This document shows, in pieces, positions 7,548 through 13,597 of a stretch of DNA of 13,597 nt. Every line of letters begins with the position of its first letter. Within the stretch, counting starts at the first letter, position 1. Under the pieces are notes generated by a model. It made no database searches. It saw nothing but the letters and a program-made list of their open reading frames with translations, and was not told the DNA's origin. The DNA is from JAKPCT01 sp029553165 (GTDB lineage: Bacteria > Bacillota > UBA4882 > UBA8346). The DNA lies in NCBI GenBank assembly GCA_035359995.1, contig DAORZT010000067.1, positions 1 through 13,597 on the forward strand, in the 5' to 3' direction. Made by a program: the position numbers and the translations under genes.

Positions 7548-8377
7548 ACCACCTAAATATCCGTAAAATTATAAAAGAAGCCTTAAATGAAGATTTATTT
7601 GCCGGAGATATAACATCGGAATCAATTTTTGATAAAGATTTTGAGGTATCCGGAACCTTTATCGCCAAAGATCACGGAATTATTGCCGGCTTACCTGTGA
7701 TCATTGAAGTTTTTAAAGAACTCTCTTCCGGTATTGTCTGTTCACCGTTGGTCAGTGATGGAACACTGGCTATTCCGGGTACGAAGATTGCTACGATAAT
7801 CGGACCGGTAAAACCAATCTTAGCCGGTGAGCGGGTCGCATTAAATTTTATCCAGCACCTTTCAGGAATTGCTACCTACACTTATGAGATCGTCCAATTG
7901 GTCAAAGATTATCCTGTAAAAATTGTTGACACCCGAAAAACAACTCCCGGATTAAGAGCACTCCAAAAATACGCCGTCCGCCAAGGCGGTGGTTTCAATC
8001 ATCGCTTTAACTTGAGTGACGCCGTATTAATTAAGGATAACCATATTGCTGCCTGTGGCTCGATTACCGAAGCAATCAATCGTTGCCGTAAATACATCCC
8101 CCATACAATGCGCATCGAAGTTGAAGTCGAAACTGAAGAGCAGGTAAAAGAAGCCTTAGCCGCTAAAGCGGATATTATTATGCTTGATAATATGGATCCG
8201 GCACAGATGAAAAAGATGGTGGAGTTGATCGATCATCAAGCAATTGTTGAAGCCTCCGGCAATGTCAATAAGAACAATATCGTCGCAATCGCTGCCAGCG
8301 GAGTTGATATCATCTCAATCGGTGCACTTACTCATAGCGTAAAAGCTCTTGATATCAGTCTGGATGTTCTAATTTAA
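7544..8377 (+). CDS. nadC: nicotinate-nucleotide pyrophosphorylase (carboxylating)
   Basis: Converts quinolinate and phosphoribosyl pyrophosphate to nicotinate mononucleotide, CO2 and pyrophosphate. It has 277 residues with all type II phosphoribosyltransferase signatures: GERVALNFIQHLSGIAT at 95-111, DTRKTTPGLR at 129-138, RQGGGFNHRFNLSD at 146-159, IKDNH at 163-167, IEVEVE at 191-196, MLDNM at 213-217, EASGN at 236-240 and SIGALTHS at 258-265. The GTG start overlaps the nadB TGA (GTGA), with GGAGGT seven bases upstream inside nadB. It is the last gene of the nad operon. Together the three genes give a complete route from aspartate to the mononucleotide; later NAD steps (nadD, nadE) are not in this window. 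Confidence 0.97.
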   Translation: MNHLNIRKIIKEALNEDLFAGDITSESIFDKDFEVSGTFIAKDHGIIAGLPVIIEVFKELSSGIVCSPLVSDGTLAIPGTKIATIIGPVKPILAGERVALNFIQHLSGIATYTYEIVQLVKDYPVKIVDTRKTTPGLRALQKYAVRQGGGFNHRFNLSDAVLIKDNHIAACGSITEAINRCRKYIPHTMRIEVEVETEEQVKEALAAKADIIMLDNMDPAQMKKMVELIDHQAIVEASGNVNKNNIVAIAASGVDIISIGALTHSVKALDISLDVLI

Positions 8378-8396
8378 CCTTGATTATTATTAGTAG

Positions 8397-8420
8397 TTCC
8401 TCCCAAAAAAAGAGGAATTT
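8397..8420 (+). terminator. weak hairpin after nadC
   Basis: TTCCTC (8397-8402) pairs with GAGGAA (8412-8417) around a loop that is mostly adenines; flanking AGTA and TACT could extend the stem with a bulge. Only three thymines follow, so termination of the nad transcript here would be inefficient and some read-through into the abrB-like gene is possible. Confidence 0.35.
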
Positions 8421-8470
8421 ACTGTAATATCACGAATTAATAACATATTAACATTTAATACCCCCTTATA

Positions 8471-8484
8471 TTTTCATATGAAAA
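8471..8484. promoter_or_regulatory. 14-bp perfect palindrome upstream of abrB-like gene
   Basis: TTTTCATATGAAAA reads the same on both strands and ends 30 bases before the ATG. AbrB proteins bind AT-rich DNA and often repress their own gene, so this is a candidate autoregulatory site. I find no clear -35/-10 pair around it. Confidence 0.35.
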
Positions 8485-8514
8485 ATTTAAATTTGTTATT
8501 TGGAGGGAAAAGGA

Positions 8515-8760
8515 ATGAGAACTACCGGAATTGTCAGAAAAGTGGACGAACTTGGCAGGATTGTAATTCCGAAGGAAACCAGAGATTTATTATCAATACA
8601 AGAAGGAGATTCGATGGAGATCTTCTATAGTGAATCTTCCATTATTCTAAAAAAATACTCACCAGGTTGTGTATTCTGCAATAATATGGAAGAAATTCGC
8701 CAGTTCAATGGCATGAATGTATGTAAAAAATGTCAGGATGAACTTAAAAAATTAGCTTAA
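8515..8760 (+). CDS. AbrB/SpoVT-like transition-state regulator with CxxC pairs
   Basis: Small DNA-binding regulator of 81 residues. The N-terminal swapped-hairpin domain (about 1-50) is clearly AbrB-like: TTGIVRKVDELGRIVIPKETRDLL, then EGDSMEIFYSESSIILKKY, with the DNA-contacting arginines of the family conserved (R8, R15 and others). Residues 51-81 replace the B. subtilis AbrB C-terminal domain with CVFC and CKKC separated by about 18 residues, a likely zinc-binding knuckle that is also common in clostridial AbrB homologues. Start ATG 8515 follows GGAGGG at 8502-8507 with seven bases between; the in-frame TTG at 8500 overlaps this site. It stands alone with its own terminator. Target genes cannot be told from sequence, and abrB versus spoVT-type naming is uncertain. 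Confidence 0.9.
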   Translation: MRTTGIVRKVDELGRIVIPKETRDLLSIQEGDSMEIFYSESSIILKKYSPGCVFCNNMEEIRQFNGMNVCKKCQDELKKLA

Positions 8761-8802
8761 TCCTAAATTAGTATTTGTTTATCAATAAGCCATATAATTT
8801 TT

Positions 8803-8842
8803 AAAGCTGTTACAAAAATTAAATTTTGCTAACGGCTTTTTT
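8803..8842 (+). terminator. intrinsic terminator of the abrB-like gene
   Basis: AAAGCTGTTA (8803-8812) pairs fully with TAACGGCTTT (8830-8839), including one G-U pair, and the 3' arm runs into TTTTTT ending at 8842. It lies about 40 bases after the stop codon. Confidence 0.8.
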
Positions 8843-8902
8843 ATATGTTCCCATAATCCAAATTCTTGAGTATTACCCCGGTTGAAATCCAAATTCTCTT
8901 TT

Positions 8903-8954
8903 AAAAATAAAAAATTTGACCCTAACCTGACGATTACGGTTAAGATCAAATTTT
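8903..8954 (-). terminator. intrinsic terminator of ftsH
   Basis: The arms 8911-8927 and 8938-8954 form a 17-base-pair stem around a ten-base loop. The two positions that would be C-A mismatches in a plus-strand RNA become G-U pairs in a minus-strand RNA, which shows that the hairpin works for ftsH. On the minus strand it is followed by a T run (8914-8903). The hairpin begins 24 bases after the ftsH stop. Confidence 0.82.
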
Positions 8955-8978
8955 AAAAACAATAGAAAGCTCTACTTT

Positions 8979-10778
8979 TTATTCTTTGGTTGGTTTTTCA
9001 CCAATCAGTTCTACAAATTCTTGAGCCTCAATTGTCTCTTTTTCCAGTAACGCCTGGGCAATTTGATCGAGCTGTTCCCGATGCTCAAGAATGATTTGTT
9101 TGGAACGTTCAAAGGATTCATCCATGATTCGACGAATCTCCTTATCAATCTCTGCGGCGATCTCTTCACTATAATTCTTATCACGGCTGATATCACGCCC
9201 CAAAAATACCTGTTCTTCATGACCATGCCCAAAAGTCAAATAGCCCAGATTATCACTCATACCATACTCGGTTACCATCTTCCGGACCATTCGGGTTGCC
9301 CGTTCCAAATCATTCCGGGCGCCGGTGCTGATTTCTCCGAGCGCGATGACCTCAGCAGCCCTACCTCCCAAAAACATCACTATATCTTCGAGAAGTTCGG
9401 TACGTGTTTGATAATGCTTATCTTCCAGCGGTAAGGCTAAAGTATATCCGCCAGCCATTCCGCGGGGAATTATTGAGATTTTATGAATTGGATCAATAGT
9501 TTGCAGATAATGACCAACCAATGCATGGCCCGCCTCATGGAAAGCTGTTAATTCCCGTTCTTTCTGACTCATTATTCTGCTCTTCTTCTCCGGACCGGCA
9601 ATCACACGCTCAATAGCCTCTTCGCAATCCTCCATCTCGATCCGTTTCTTATTACGTCGGGCTGCCAATAAAGCAGCCTCATTTAACATATTCGCCAAAT
9701 CAGCACCTGTAAATCCCGGGGTGCGTCTGGCCAATACTTTAATATCAATATCACTTGAAAGCGGTTTCCCTTTGGAATGGACTTTCAAGATGTCTTCTCT
9801 TCCTTTAATATCCGGAATATCTAAAACTACCTGACGGTCAAACCGTCCTGGCCTTAACAACGCCGGATCCAGTACATCAGGACGGTTGGTTGCCGCTAAA
9901 ATAATGATGCCGACATTGGGTTCAAATCCGTCCATTTCTACTAATAACTGGTTCAAGGTCTGTTCTCGTTCATCATGACCGCCACCAAGACCCGCGCCTC
10001 TCTGACGTCCTACTGCATCAATCTCATCAACAAATACGATACAAGGAGCATTCTTTTTGGCTTGTTCAAACAGATCACGTACCCTTGAAGCTCCGACTCC
10101 AACAAACATTTCCACAAAGTCAGAACCACTGATGCTGAAAAACGGAACTCCGGCTTCTCCGGCAACAGCCTTTGCCAACAGAGTTTTTCCGGTACCAGGA
10201 GCGCCGATTAACAAAACACCTTTAGGAATCTTGGCGCCCAACTCGGTAAACCGGCGCGGTTGACGTAAAAATTCAACAATCTCAACCAGCTCATCTTTAG
10301 CTTCATCTTCACCTGCAACATCATCAAAGGTGATCTTGGTTTTATCTTCAGTATGCAATCTGGCTCTGCTTTTTCCGAAAGACATCGCTTTATTGCTCGA
10401 ATTTTGCATCTGATTCAGCAAGAAAAACCAGAAAACTAATATTATAACCAAAAACCCCAAATTGGGCAGTAAAATTGCTAACCATCCGTTACTTGGAGGG
10501 GCAAAATTGGTCTTTACTCCTTTAGCCCGCAATAATTCGTGTTCCGTAATCAATGGGCCATATGTCCGGTATTTCTTCCCTCCCTGTTGTTCCCCCTGAA
10601 TCGAGCCATCATTATTATTAATGGTCGCACTTATTATCTTACCACTCTCAACTTTTTTCATAAATTGATGATATCCGAGTGGTTCAACTGATTCTTTTTG
10701 TACTAAACCAAGAACAATGAACAAGGCAATAATGGCTATTACTACATAGAAAAATAAATCTCTTGCTACTTTAAACAA
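8979..10778 (-). CDS. ftsH: ATP-dependent zinc metalloprotease FtsH
   Basis: Membrane-anchored AAA+ protease that extracts and degrades misfolded membrane proteins and some regulators. From the chosen TTG it has 599 residues. Membrane segments lie at about 9-26 and 103-121, flanking the external domain. The AAA module has Walker A GAPGTGKT at 192-199, pore motif FVG around 225-227, Walker B IVFVDEID at 247-254, and the second region of homology NRPDVLDPALLRPGRFDR at 298-315. The protease domain has HEAGH at 414-418 and the third zinc ligand Asp490 in ARNDLERAT. TTG 10778 is chosen because GGAGGGAGG at 10788-10796 is nine bases upstream and the promoter would start transcription near 10810, after the in-frame TTG at 10814. 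Expressed from its own promoter just after tilS. Confidence 0.97.
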   Translation of the reverse strand: MFKVARDLFFYVVIAIIALFIVLGLVQKESVEPLGYHQFMKKVESGKIISATINNNDGSIQGEQQGGKKYRTYGPLITEHELLRAKGVKTNFAPPSNGWLAILLPNLGFLVIILVFWFFLLNQMQNSSNKAMSFGKSRARLHTEDKTKITFDDVAGEDEAKDELVEIVEFLRQPRRFTELGAKIPKGVLLIGAPGTGKTLLAKAVAGEAGVPFFSISGSDFVEMFVGVGASRVRDLFEQAKKNAPCIVFVDEIDAVGRQRGAGLGGGHDEREQTLNQLLVEMDGFEPNVGIIILAATNRPDVLDPALLRPGRFDRQVVLDIPDIKGREDILKVHSKGKPLSSDIDIKVLARRTPGFTGADLANMLNEAALLAARRNKKRIEMEDCEEAIERVIAGPEKKSRIMSQKERELTAFHEAGHALVGHYLQTIDPIHKISIIPRGMAGGYTLALPLEDKHYQTRTELLEDIVMFLGGRAAEVIALGEISTGARNDLERATRMVRKMVTEYGMSDNLGYLTFGHGHEEQVFLGRDISRDKNYSEEIAAEIDKEIRRIMDESFERSKQIILEHREQLDQIAQALLEKETIEAQEFVELIGEKPTKE

Positions 10779-10787
10779 TAAAATAAA

Positions 10788-10796
10788 CCTCCCTCC
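10788..10796 (-). promoter_or_regulatory. ribosome binding site deciding the ftsH start
   Basis: On the minus strand GGAGGGAGG lies nine bases before TTG 10778. A longer reading frame from 10814 would translate through it and add 12 residues unlike FtsH N-termini. Confidence 0.75.
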
Positions 10797-10816
10797 GGCA
10801 AACAGCCATGTCAAAT

Positions 10817-10845
10817 ATTATACCACAGTCAAAAAGTGAATACAA
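10817..10845 (-). promoter_or_regulatory. extended -10 promoter of ftsH
   Basis: On the minus strand TGG-TATAAT (perfect -10 at 10822-10817 with a TG extension) is preceded at 17 bases by TTGTAT (10845-10840), a weak -35 as expected for extended -10 promoters. It starts immediately after the tilS stop codon and gives a leader of about 32 bases. Confidence 0.72.
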
Positions 10846-12243
10846 TCAATCTCGATCAGTTGTTTCAACCGTTATTCTCCAAACCTCTTTAGTAGATTCG
10901 ACAACTTTAAATTCTTCACTCATCCGGTACCCAACCACCCAAACAATTCTCCCGTCACCATTTATCAACAAGGGGATCCGGTGTCTCTGGCTTTTGGCTA
11001 TTTTCTGATTGATGAAAAAATCATGTAATTTCTGCGTTCCTGATAAACCTAAGGGTTGAAAATGATCGCCCGGCCGCCAAAAGCGAATTGTCAATGGCAA
11101 CGTCACCTTTGAGGCATCAATATAGATTTCGTCATTGGATATCCGGTCAAATTGAACAGGTAATATTGCCGGTTCAATTCTTAATAATAGATTAATATCG
11201 GCAAATATATTGGGAAGATGAGTGTCAATTTGATAAATCTGCTGATTGTACCGGATTGCTGCATCAGTTTTCTCAATAATCAATATCCCGTCCCGGACCC
11301 TAACCATAACCCCCTTATATATATGAAACGGATCCAAAGAGTAATTCTCATTCCTGATTTTTTCCCGAAGTCGCATTATCTTGACAAATTCCAGTTGCAA
11401 GTTGGGGATTAACATCGCCACCATCTGTTTGAGAATATAGTATTGCAAGTAGGGATGATAACTTAAAAACTGTTTTAAAGCAATTCCAACCTTCTGCTCA
11501 TCTCTGCTAATATTGGCCAATACATCACTGTTAAACAATACTTCCATAAAATCGCGCTGTTCCTGCGCAATCGCTCCCAATCGGAATAAAGCTTCTTTAA
11601 AACGGGGATTATACGATGATTCGATTTGAGGAATCAGTTGGTGTCGCAGTCGGTTCCGTTGATAAATTAGTTTCTGGTTTGAAGAATCCTCAACCCAATT
11701 CAGTCCGTGGCTCAATACATACTCACGAATCTCTTCCCTGCTAATCTCCAGCATTGGCCGGATAATCTTGTTATCACGACTAACCGGTATCCCTGCCAGT
11801 CCATCCAACCCTGTACCTCTGATGATCCGGTACATAATCGTCTCCGCCTGGTCATCACGATGATGGGCCAAGGCAATCTTAGTAGCATTAATTTCATCAT
11901 AAAATTGTTGGAATGCCCGGTAACGTTGTTCCCGTGCTAACAGCTGCAATGACTGTTGTTTTTGCCGCAACTTTCCGGGAATATCGATATTAATCTCTTT
12001 TACCCCAATCTTAAATCTCTCTCCTAAAGAATAAAGCAATTGGAGTTCTTGTTCATTCTCATCTGGACGTAATGCATGGTTCACATACAATGCCCAAAGT
12101 TCCAAACGATATTCCATCTTTAATTGATTAAGAACCGCAAGCAAACAGACGGAATCAATCCCCCCGGAAAAACCAACAATAACACGGTCTCCGGCTTGCA
12201 ATAAATTATTTGTTTCAATTGATTTTCTCACCTTGTCGAGCAA
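10846..12243 (-). CDS. tilS: tRNA(Ile)-lysidine synthetase
   Basis: Modifies C34 of the CAU-anticodon tRNA-Ile to lysidine, using ATP and lysine, so that AUA is read as isoleucine; essential in most bacteria. It has 465 residues from the chosen start. The N-terminal PP-loop ATPase has SGGIDS at 26-31, and the family motif AHHRDDQAET falls at 126-135, followed by RIIRGTGLDGLAGIP. The C-terminal tRNA-binding domain is recognisable by RFWRPGDHFQPLGLSGTQKLHDFF and IPLLINGDGRIVWVVGYR. Start TTG 12243 is chosen because AGAGGTG lies seven bases upstream on the minus strand; an in-frame GTG at 12270 has no comparable site. ftsH lies 67 bases downstream, the usual Firmicutes neighbour, but the hpt gene often found between them is absent. 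Confidence 0.95.
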   Translation of the reverse strand: MLDKVRKSIETNNLLQAGDRVIVGFSGGIDSVCLLAVLNQLKMEYRLELWALYVNHALRPDENEQELQLLYSLGERFKIGVKEINIDIPGKLRQKQQSLQLLAREQRYRAFQQFYDEINATKIALAHHRDDQAETIMYRIIRGTGLDGLAGIPVSRDNKIIRPMLEISREEIREYVLSHGLNWVEDSSNQKLIYQRNRLRHQLIPQIESSYNPRFKEALFRLGAIAQEQRDFMEVLFNSDVLANISRDEQKVGIALKQFLSYHPYLQYYILKQMVAMLIPNLQLEFVKIMRLREKIRNENYSLDPFHIYKGVMVRVRDGILIIEKTDAAIRYNQQIYQIDTHLPNIFADINLLLRIEPAILPVQFDRISNDEIYIDASKVTLPLTIRFWRPGDHFQPLGLSGTQKLHDFFINQKIAKSQRHRIPLLINGDGRIVWVVGYRMSEEFKVVESTKEVWRITVETTDRD

Positions 12244-12250
12244 AAAAACA

Positions 12251-12255
12251 CCTCT
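12251..12255 (-). promoter_or_regulatory. ribosome binding site deciding the tilS start
   Basis: AGAGG (within AGAGGTG on the minus strand) is seven bases before TTG 12243. The alternative GTG at 12270 would sit only about three bases from the predicted transcription start. Confidence 0.6.
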
Positions 12256-12279
12256 GGTTCTGTAAAACACTTCCCAAAA

Positions 12280-12308
12280 ATAGTACCACAGTTTTTAGCA
12301 TTCGTAAA
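12280..12308 (-). promoter_or_regulatory. extended -10 promoter of tilS
   Basis: On the minus strand TTTACG (12308-12303), a 17-base spacer and TGG-TACTAT (-10 at 12285-12280). The -35 and -10 each match four of six consensus positions, helped by the TG extension. Predicted start near 12273 gives a 30-base leader, closely matching the ftsH promoter layout. Confidence 0.6.
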
Positions 12309-12327
12309 TCAGCTATAATTCATACTT

Positions 12328-12414
12328 CTGTAAACGAAATATTAAAATAGGAAGTTCCCTGATGAATCATTCGATGATCGGACCCATCACTGAAAAATCA
12401 TAAGCCGTTTACAG
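12328..12414 (+). repeat. 9-bp inverted repeat enclosing structured spacer upstream of PilZ gene
   Basis: CTGTAAACG (12328-12336) and CGTTTACAG (12406-12414) are perfect inverted copies 69 bases apart. Between them ATCAT-TCG-ATGAT forms a five-pair hairpin at about 12366-12378. A TATAAT at 12314-12319, without a good -35, would start a plus-strand RNA right before the first arm. The whole could be a folded 5' leader or two halves of a protein site. It matches no riboswitch class that I can recognise. Confidence 0.4.
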
Positions 12415-12436
12415 CCATACAACTTAAAATTACTAT
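12408..12436 (+). promoter_or_regulatory. candidate sigma-A-like promoter for the PilZ gene
   Basis: TTTACA (12408-12413, five of six) and TACTAT (12431-12436, four of six) are spaced by 17 bases. Transcription would start near 12443, about 107 bases before the ATG. The -35 box overlaps the right arm of the inverted repeat ending at 12414, so a protein bound there would compete with polymerase. Confidence 0.45.
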
Positions 12437-12463
12437 AATTCAATACTCCTAATTTACCGATAT
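12436..12463 (+). promoter_or_regulatory. possible sigma-D/sigma-28-like motility promoter
   Basis: TAAT (12436-12439), 16 bases, then ACCGATAT (12456-12463). This resembles the Bacillus motility sigma consensus TAAA-N15-GCCGATAT, with a perfect CCGATAT core but an imperfect -35. It lies about 80 bases before a PilZ gene, a class often tied to motility, so the match is suggestive only. Confidence 0.3.
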
Positions 12464-12549
12464 TATGTTACAGTAGCGCCGATTTTTTAAGTAAAGTTAC
12501 ATGCTGTTTATCTTCAAACTAATTATACTGGTAAAAGGAGATTATTCAG

Positions 12550-13597
12550 ATGAAAACAATTAAAGATCCGGATTTTATCCAAACACTGTTTCGCAATCTT
12601 GCCAGACAAATAACCCCAGTAATAATCAATAATTACTTAACCTCCGATCTTTACTTTAAAACTAAAAAAGGTGATATCCCCCTTTTAAGAACCTCTGAAG
12701 ATTTACTAATCAACAGCACTATTAATGTAACTTTTTTATTCAAAGATATCCTTTACCACTTCAACTCCGTGATAATCTCGCAAGAAGATGATCGTGTTTA
12801 TGTGATTGATTACCCTTCGGAGATTAAGGCTCATTATCGCAGACTAAACTATCGTTTAAATATTGACAGCTCCGAAAATGTCTCCGTTAACATCTTCAAT
12901 CAGAGTTACAAGTTGTCAGACATTTCAGCTGCCGGACTGTCATTTATTTCTGAAAACAATTGTTTTGAACAAGATCAGATTATTGAATATATTAATCTAA
13001 CTCTGCCAGACATTCCGGCTATTGGATTAAGTGGACAAATCAAATATTGCAGCAACAATAACGATCATTACATTTATGGAATTAAATTTTTAGAACCGGA
13101 CTGGAATGCAATTTATTATATTAACTCGTACATTTTTAGCAAGAAGTATCCCAATGTACGCAACATGAGTTCATGCTCTGACGAGGAAATCTATAATCTT
13201 TATAATGAATCCGGATATTTCAATATGTTCAAGAATTATTCAGTTAAACAAGTACGCCAGTATTATAACAACATGTTAAAAACCTTCCATCATCTAAGAA
13301 ACAAACCACTAATTCTTAATAAGTTAGGTTTTTATAAGGATAAATTATTGGCTGGCGGGGACCTGCTCTGGCTCTATAAAAACACATACATCGGAATCCA
13401 CCTGGCTGCTATACCCGAAGCAAGACGGATCCTGAATTCTCTGACCGATATTTATCTGGCAACAACTGATTTTTTTCTTAGTAATAAGTACGCGCAATAC
13501 TATTTGGCCTATATTCATGCTGAACAAGAATGGCATCGAAAGATGTTTTTGGCAAGTATAAATTCGAGCAGTGCGGAACTTAATTTTCTGAGCACCC
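12550..13597 (+). CDS. PilZ-domain (c-di-GMP-binding) protein, 3' end outside window
   Basis: Open from ATG 12550 to the right edge: 349 codons with no stop, so the gene is partial. AAGGAG at 12535-12540 lies nine bases upstream. Residues 20-95 resemble the N-terminal domain that precedes PilZ in YcgR-type proteins. PilZ follows at about 96-195 with both c-di-GMP-binding signatures: RRLNYR at 97-102 (RxxxR) and DISAAG at 124-129 (D/NxSxxG). From about 198 onward is a region I cannot assign, beginning KKYPNVRNM, with SDEEIYNLYNESGY at about 210-223 and many aromatic and basic residues; it is too long to be a PilZ tail and is likely an output domain. An acyltransferase-like fold is a guess I cannot support. 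It probably converts c-di-GMP levels into some activity, possibly in motility or surface behaviour. Confidence 0.85.
   Translation, partial: MKTIKDPDFIQTLFRNLARQITPVIINNYLTSDLYFKTKKGDIPLLRTSEDLLINSTINVTFLFKDILYHFNSVIISQEDDRVYVIDYPSEIKAHYRRLNYRLNIDSSENVSVNIFNQSYKLSDISAAGLSFISENNCFEQDQIIEYINLTLPDIPAIGLSGQIKYCSNNNDHYIYGIKFLEPDWNAIYYINSYIFSKKYPNVRNMSSCSDEEIYNLYNESGYFNMFKNYSVKQVRQYYNNMLKTFHHLRNKPLILNKLGFYKDKLLAGGDLLWLYKNTYIGIHLAAIPEARRILNSLTDIYLATTDFFLSNKYAQYYLAYIHAEQEWHRKMFLASINSSSAELNFLST

Noticed and set aside
9063..9434. 123-codon plus-strand reading frame opposite ftsH
   Set aside because: It lies wholly antisense to the conserved ftsH protease domain, has no ribosome binding site and no recognisable protein features. 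Other overlapping frames opposite birA, tilS, mlaE and mlaF are shadows for the same reasons.
10779..10814. Longer ftsH starting at TTG 10814
   Set aside because: This start lies upstream of the predicted transcription start and would translate through the GGAGGGAGG ribosome binding site.
12359..12395. CTGATGA followed later by GAAA, resembling a hammerhead ribozyme core
   Set aside because: The bases after CTGATGA and before GAAA do not pair to make stem II, and no stem III with a cleavage site is visible. The local pairing is instead ATCAT-TCG-ATGAT.
12328..12549. A c-di-GMP riboswitch upstream of the PilZ gene
   Set aside because: The conserved GEMM core (CACGCACAGGG with GNRA-type partner and GCAAAGCC-like segment) is absent. 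The inverted repeat is reported only as an unexplained structure.
13345..13536. Minus-strand frame inside the PilZ gene
   Set aside because: Antisense to a long open frame with its own ribosome binding site and c-di-GMP motifs; no independent support.
1..13597. tRNA or rRNA genes, CRISPR arrays, insertion sequences, phage or defence genes
   Set aside because: None seen: no cloverleaf, no regularly spaced direct repeats, no transposase or terminal inverted repeats, and nearly all coding space is taken by housekeeping or transport genes.

Overview
The window looks like chromosomal DNA from a low-GC, diderm (outer-membrane-bearing) member of the Firmicutes or a close relative. The Firmicutes side rests on an AbrB/SpoVT-type regulator, tilS next to ftsH, strong GGAGG ribosome binding sites, frequent TTG starts, and sigma-A-like promoters. 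The outer-membrane side rests on an MlaE-MlaF-MlaD lipid-transport operon whose MlaD ends in a beta-rich domain closing in Tyr-Gln-Phe. Negativicutes, Halanaerobiales or Limnochordia-like lineages would fit; the sequence alone does not decide between them.

Layout. 1-478 is AT-rich and mostly non-coding, with one possible 31-codon small ORF behind a near-perfect Shine-Dalgarno sequence and a weak hairpin. 479-3408 (+) is mlaE-mlaF-mlaD, a retrograde/anterograde phospholipid ABC system. 3405-4763 (-) is folB-birA (dihydroneopterin aldolase, then biotin ligase/repressor); birA meets mlaD tail to tail with stop codons overlapping inside a palindrome. 4764-4948 is a divergent promoter region. 4949-8377 (+) is nadA-nadB-nadC, the complete aspartate-to-nicotinate-mononucleotide route, with a TTGACA-N17-TAAAAT promoter and an inverted repeat at the predicted transcription start. 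8515-8760 (+) is a small AbrB-like regulator with four added cysteines and a good terminator. 8979-10778 (-) is ftsH and 10846-12243 (-) is tilS, each with its own extended -10 promoter sharing the 9-mer ACTGTGGTA. 12244-12549 is a promoter-rich intergenic region with a 9-bp inverted repeat. 12550 to the right edge (+) is a PilZ-domain protein, truncated by the window, with an unassigned C-terminal region.

How the genes fit together. The three Mla proteins form one machine: MlaE (permease), MlaF (ATPase) and MlaD, which is anchored in the inner membrane and may itself reach the outer membrane. NadA, NadB and NadC make NAD from aspartate and dihydroxyacetone phosphate. FolB, BirA, TilS and FtsH are housekeeping genes that in many Firmicutes lie near the ftsH/nad/fol region, so this appears to be a rearranged version of a familiar neighbourhood. 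No tRNA, rRNA, CRISPR array, insertion sequence or phage gene was seen. The least familiar parts are the MlaD C-terminal domain, the PilZ protein with its leader, and the nad operator-like dyad.
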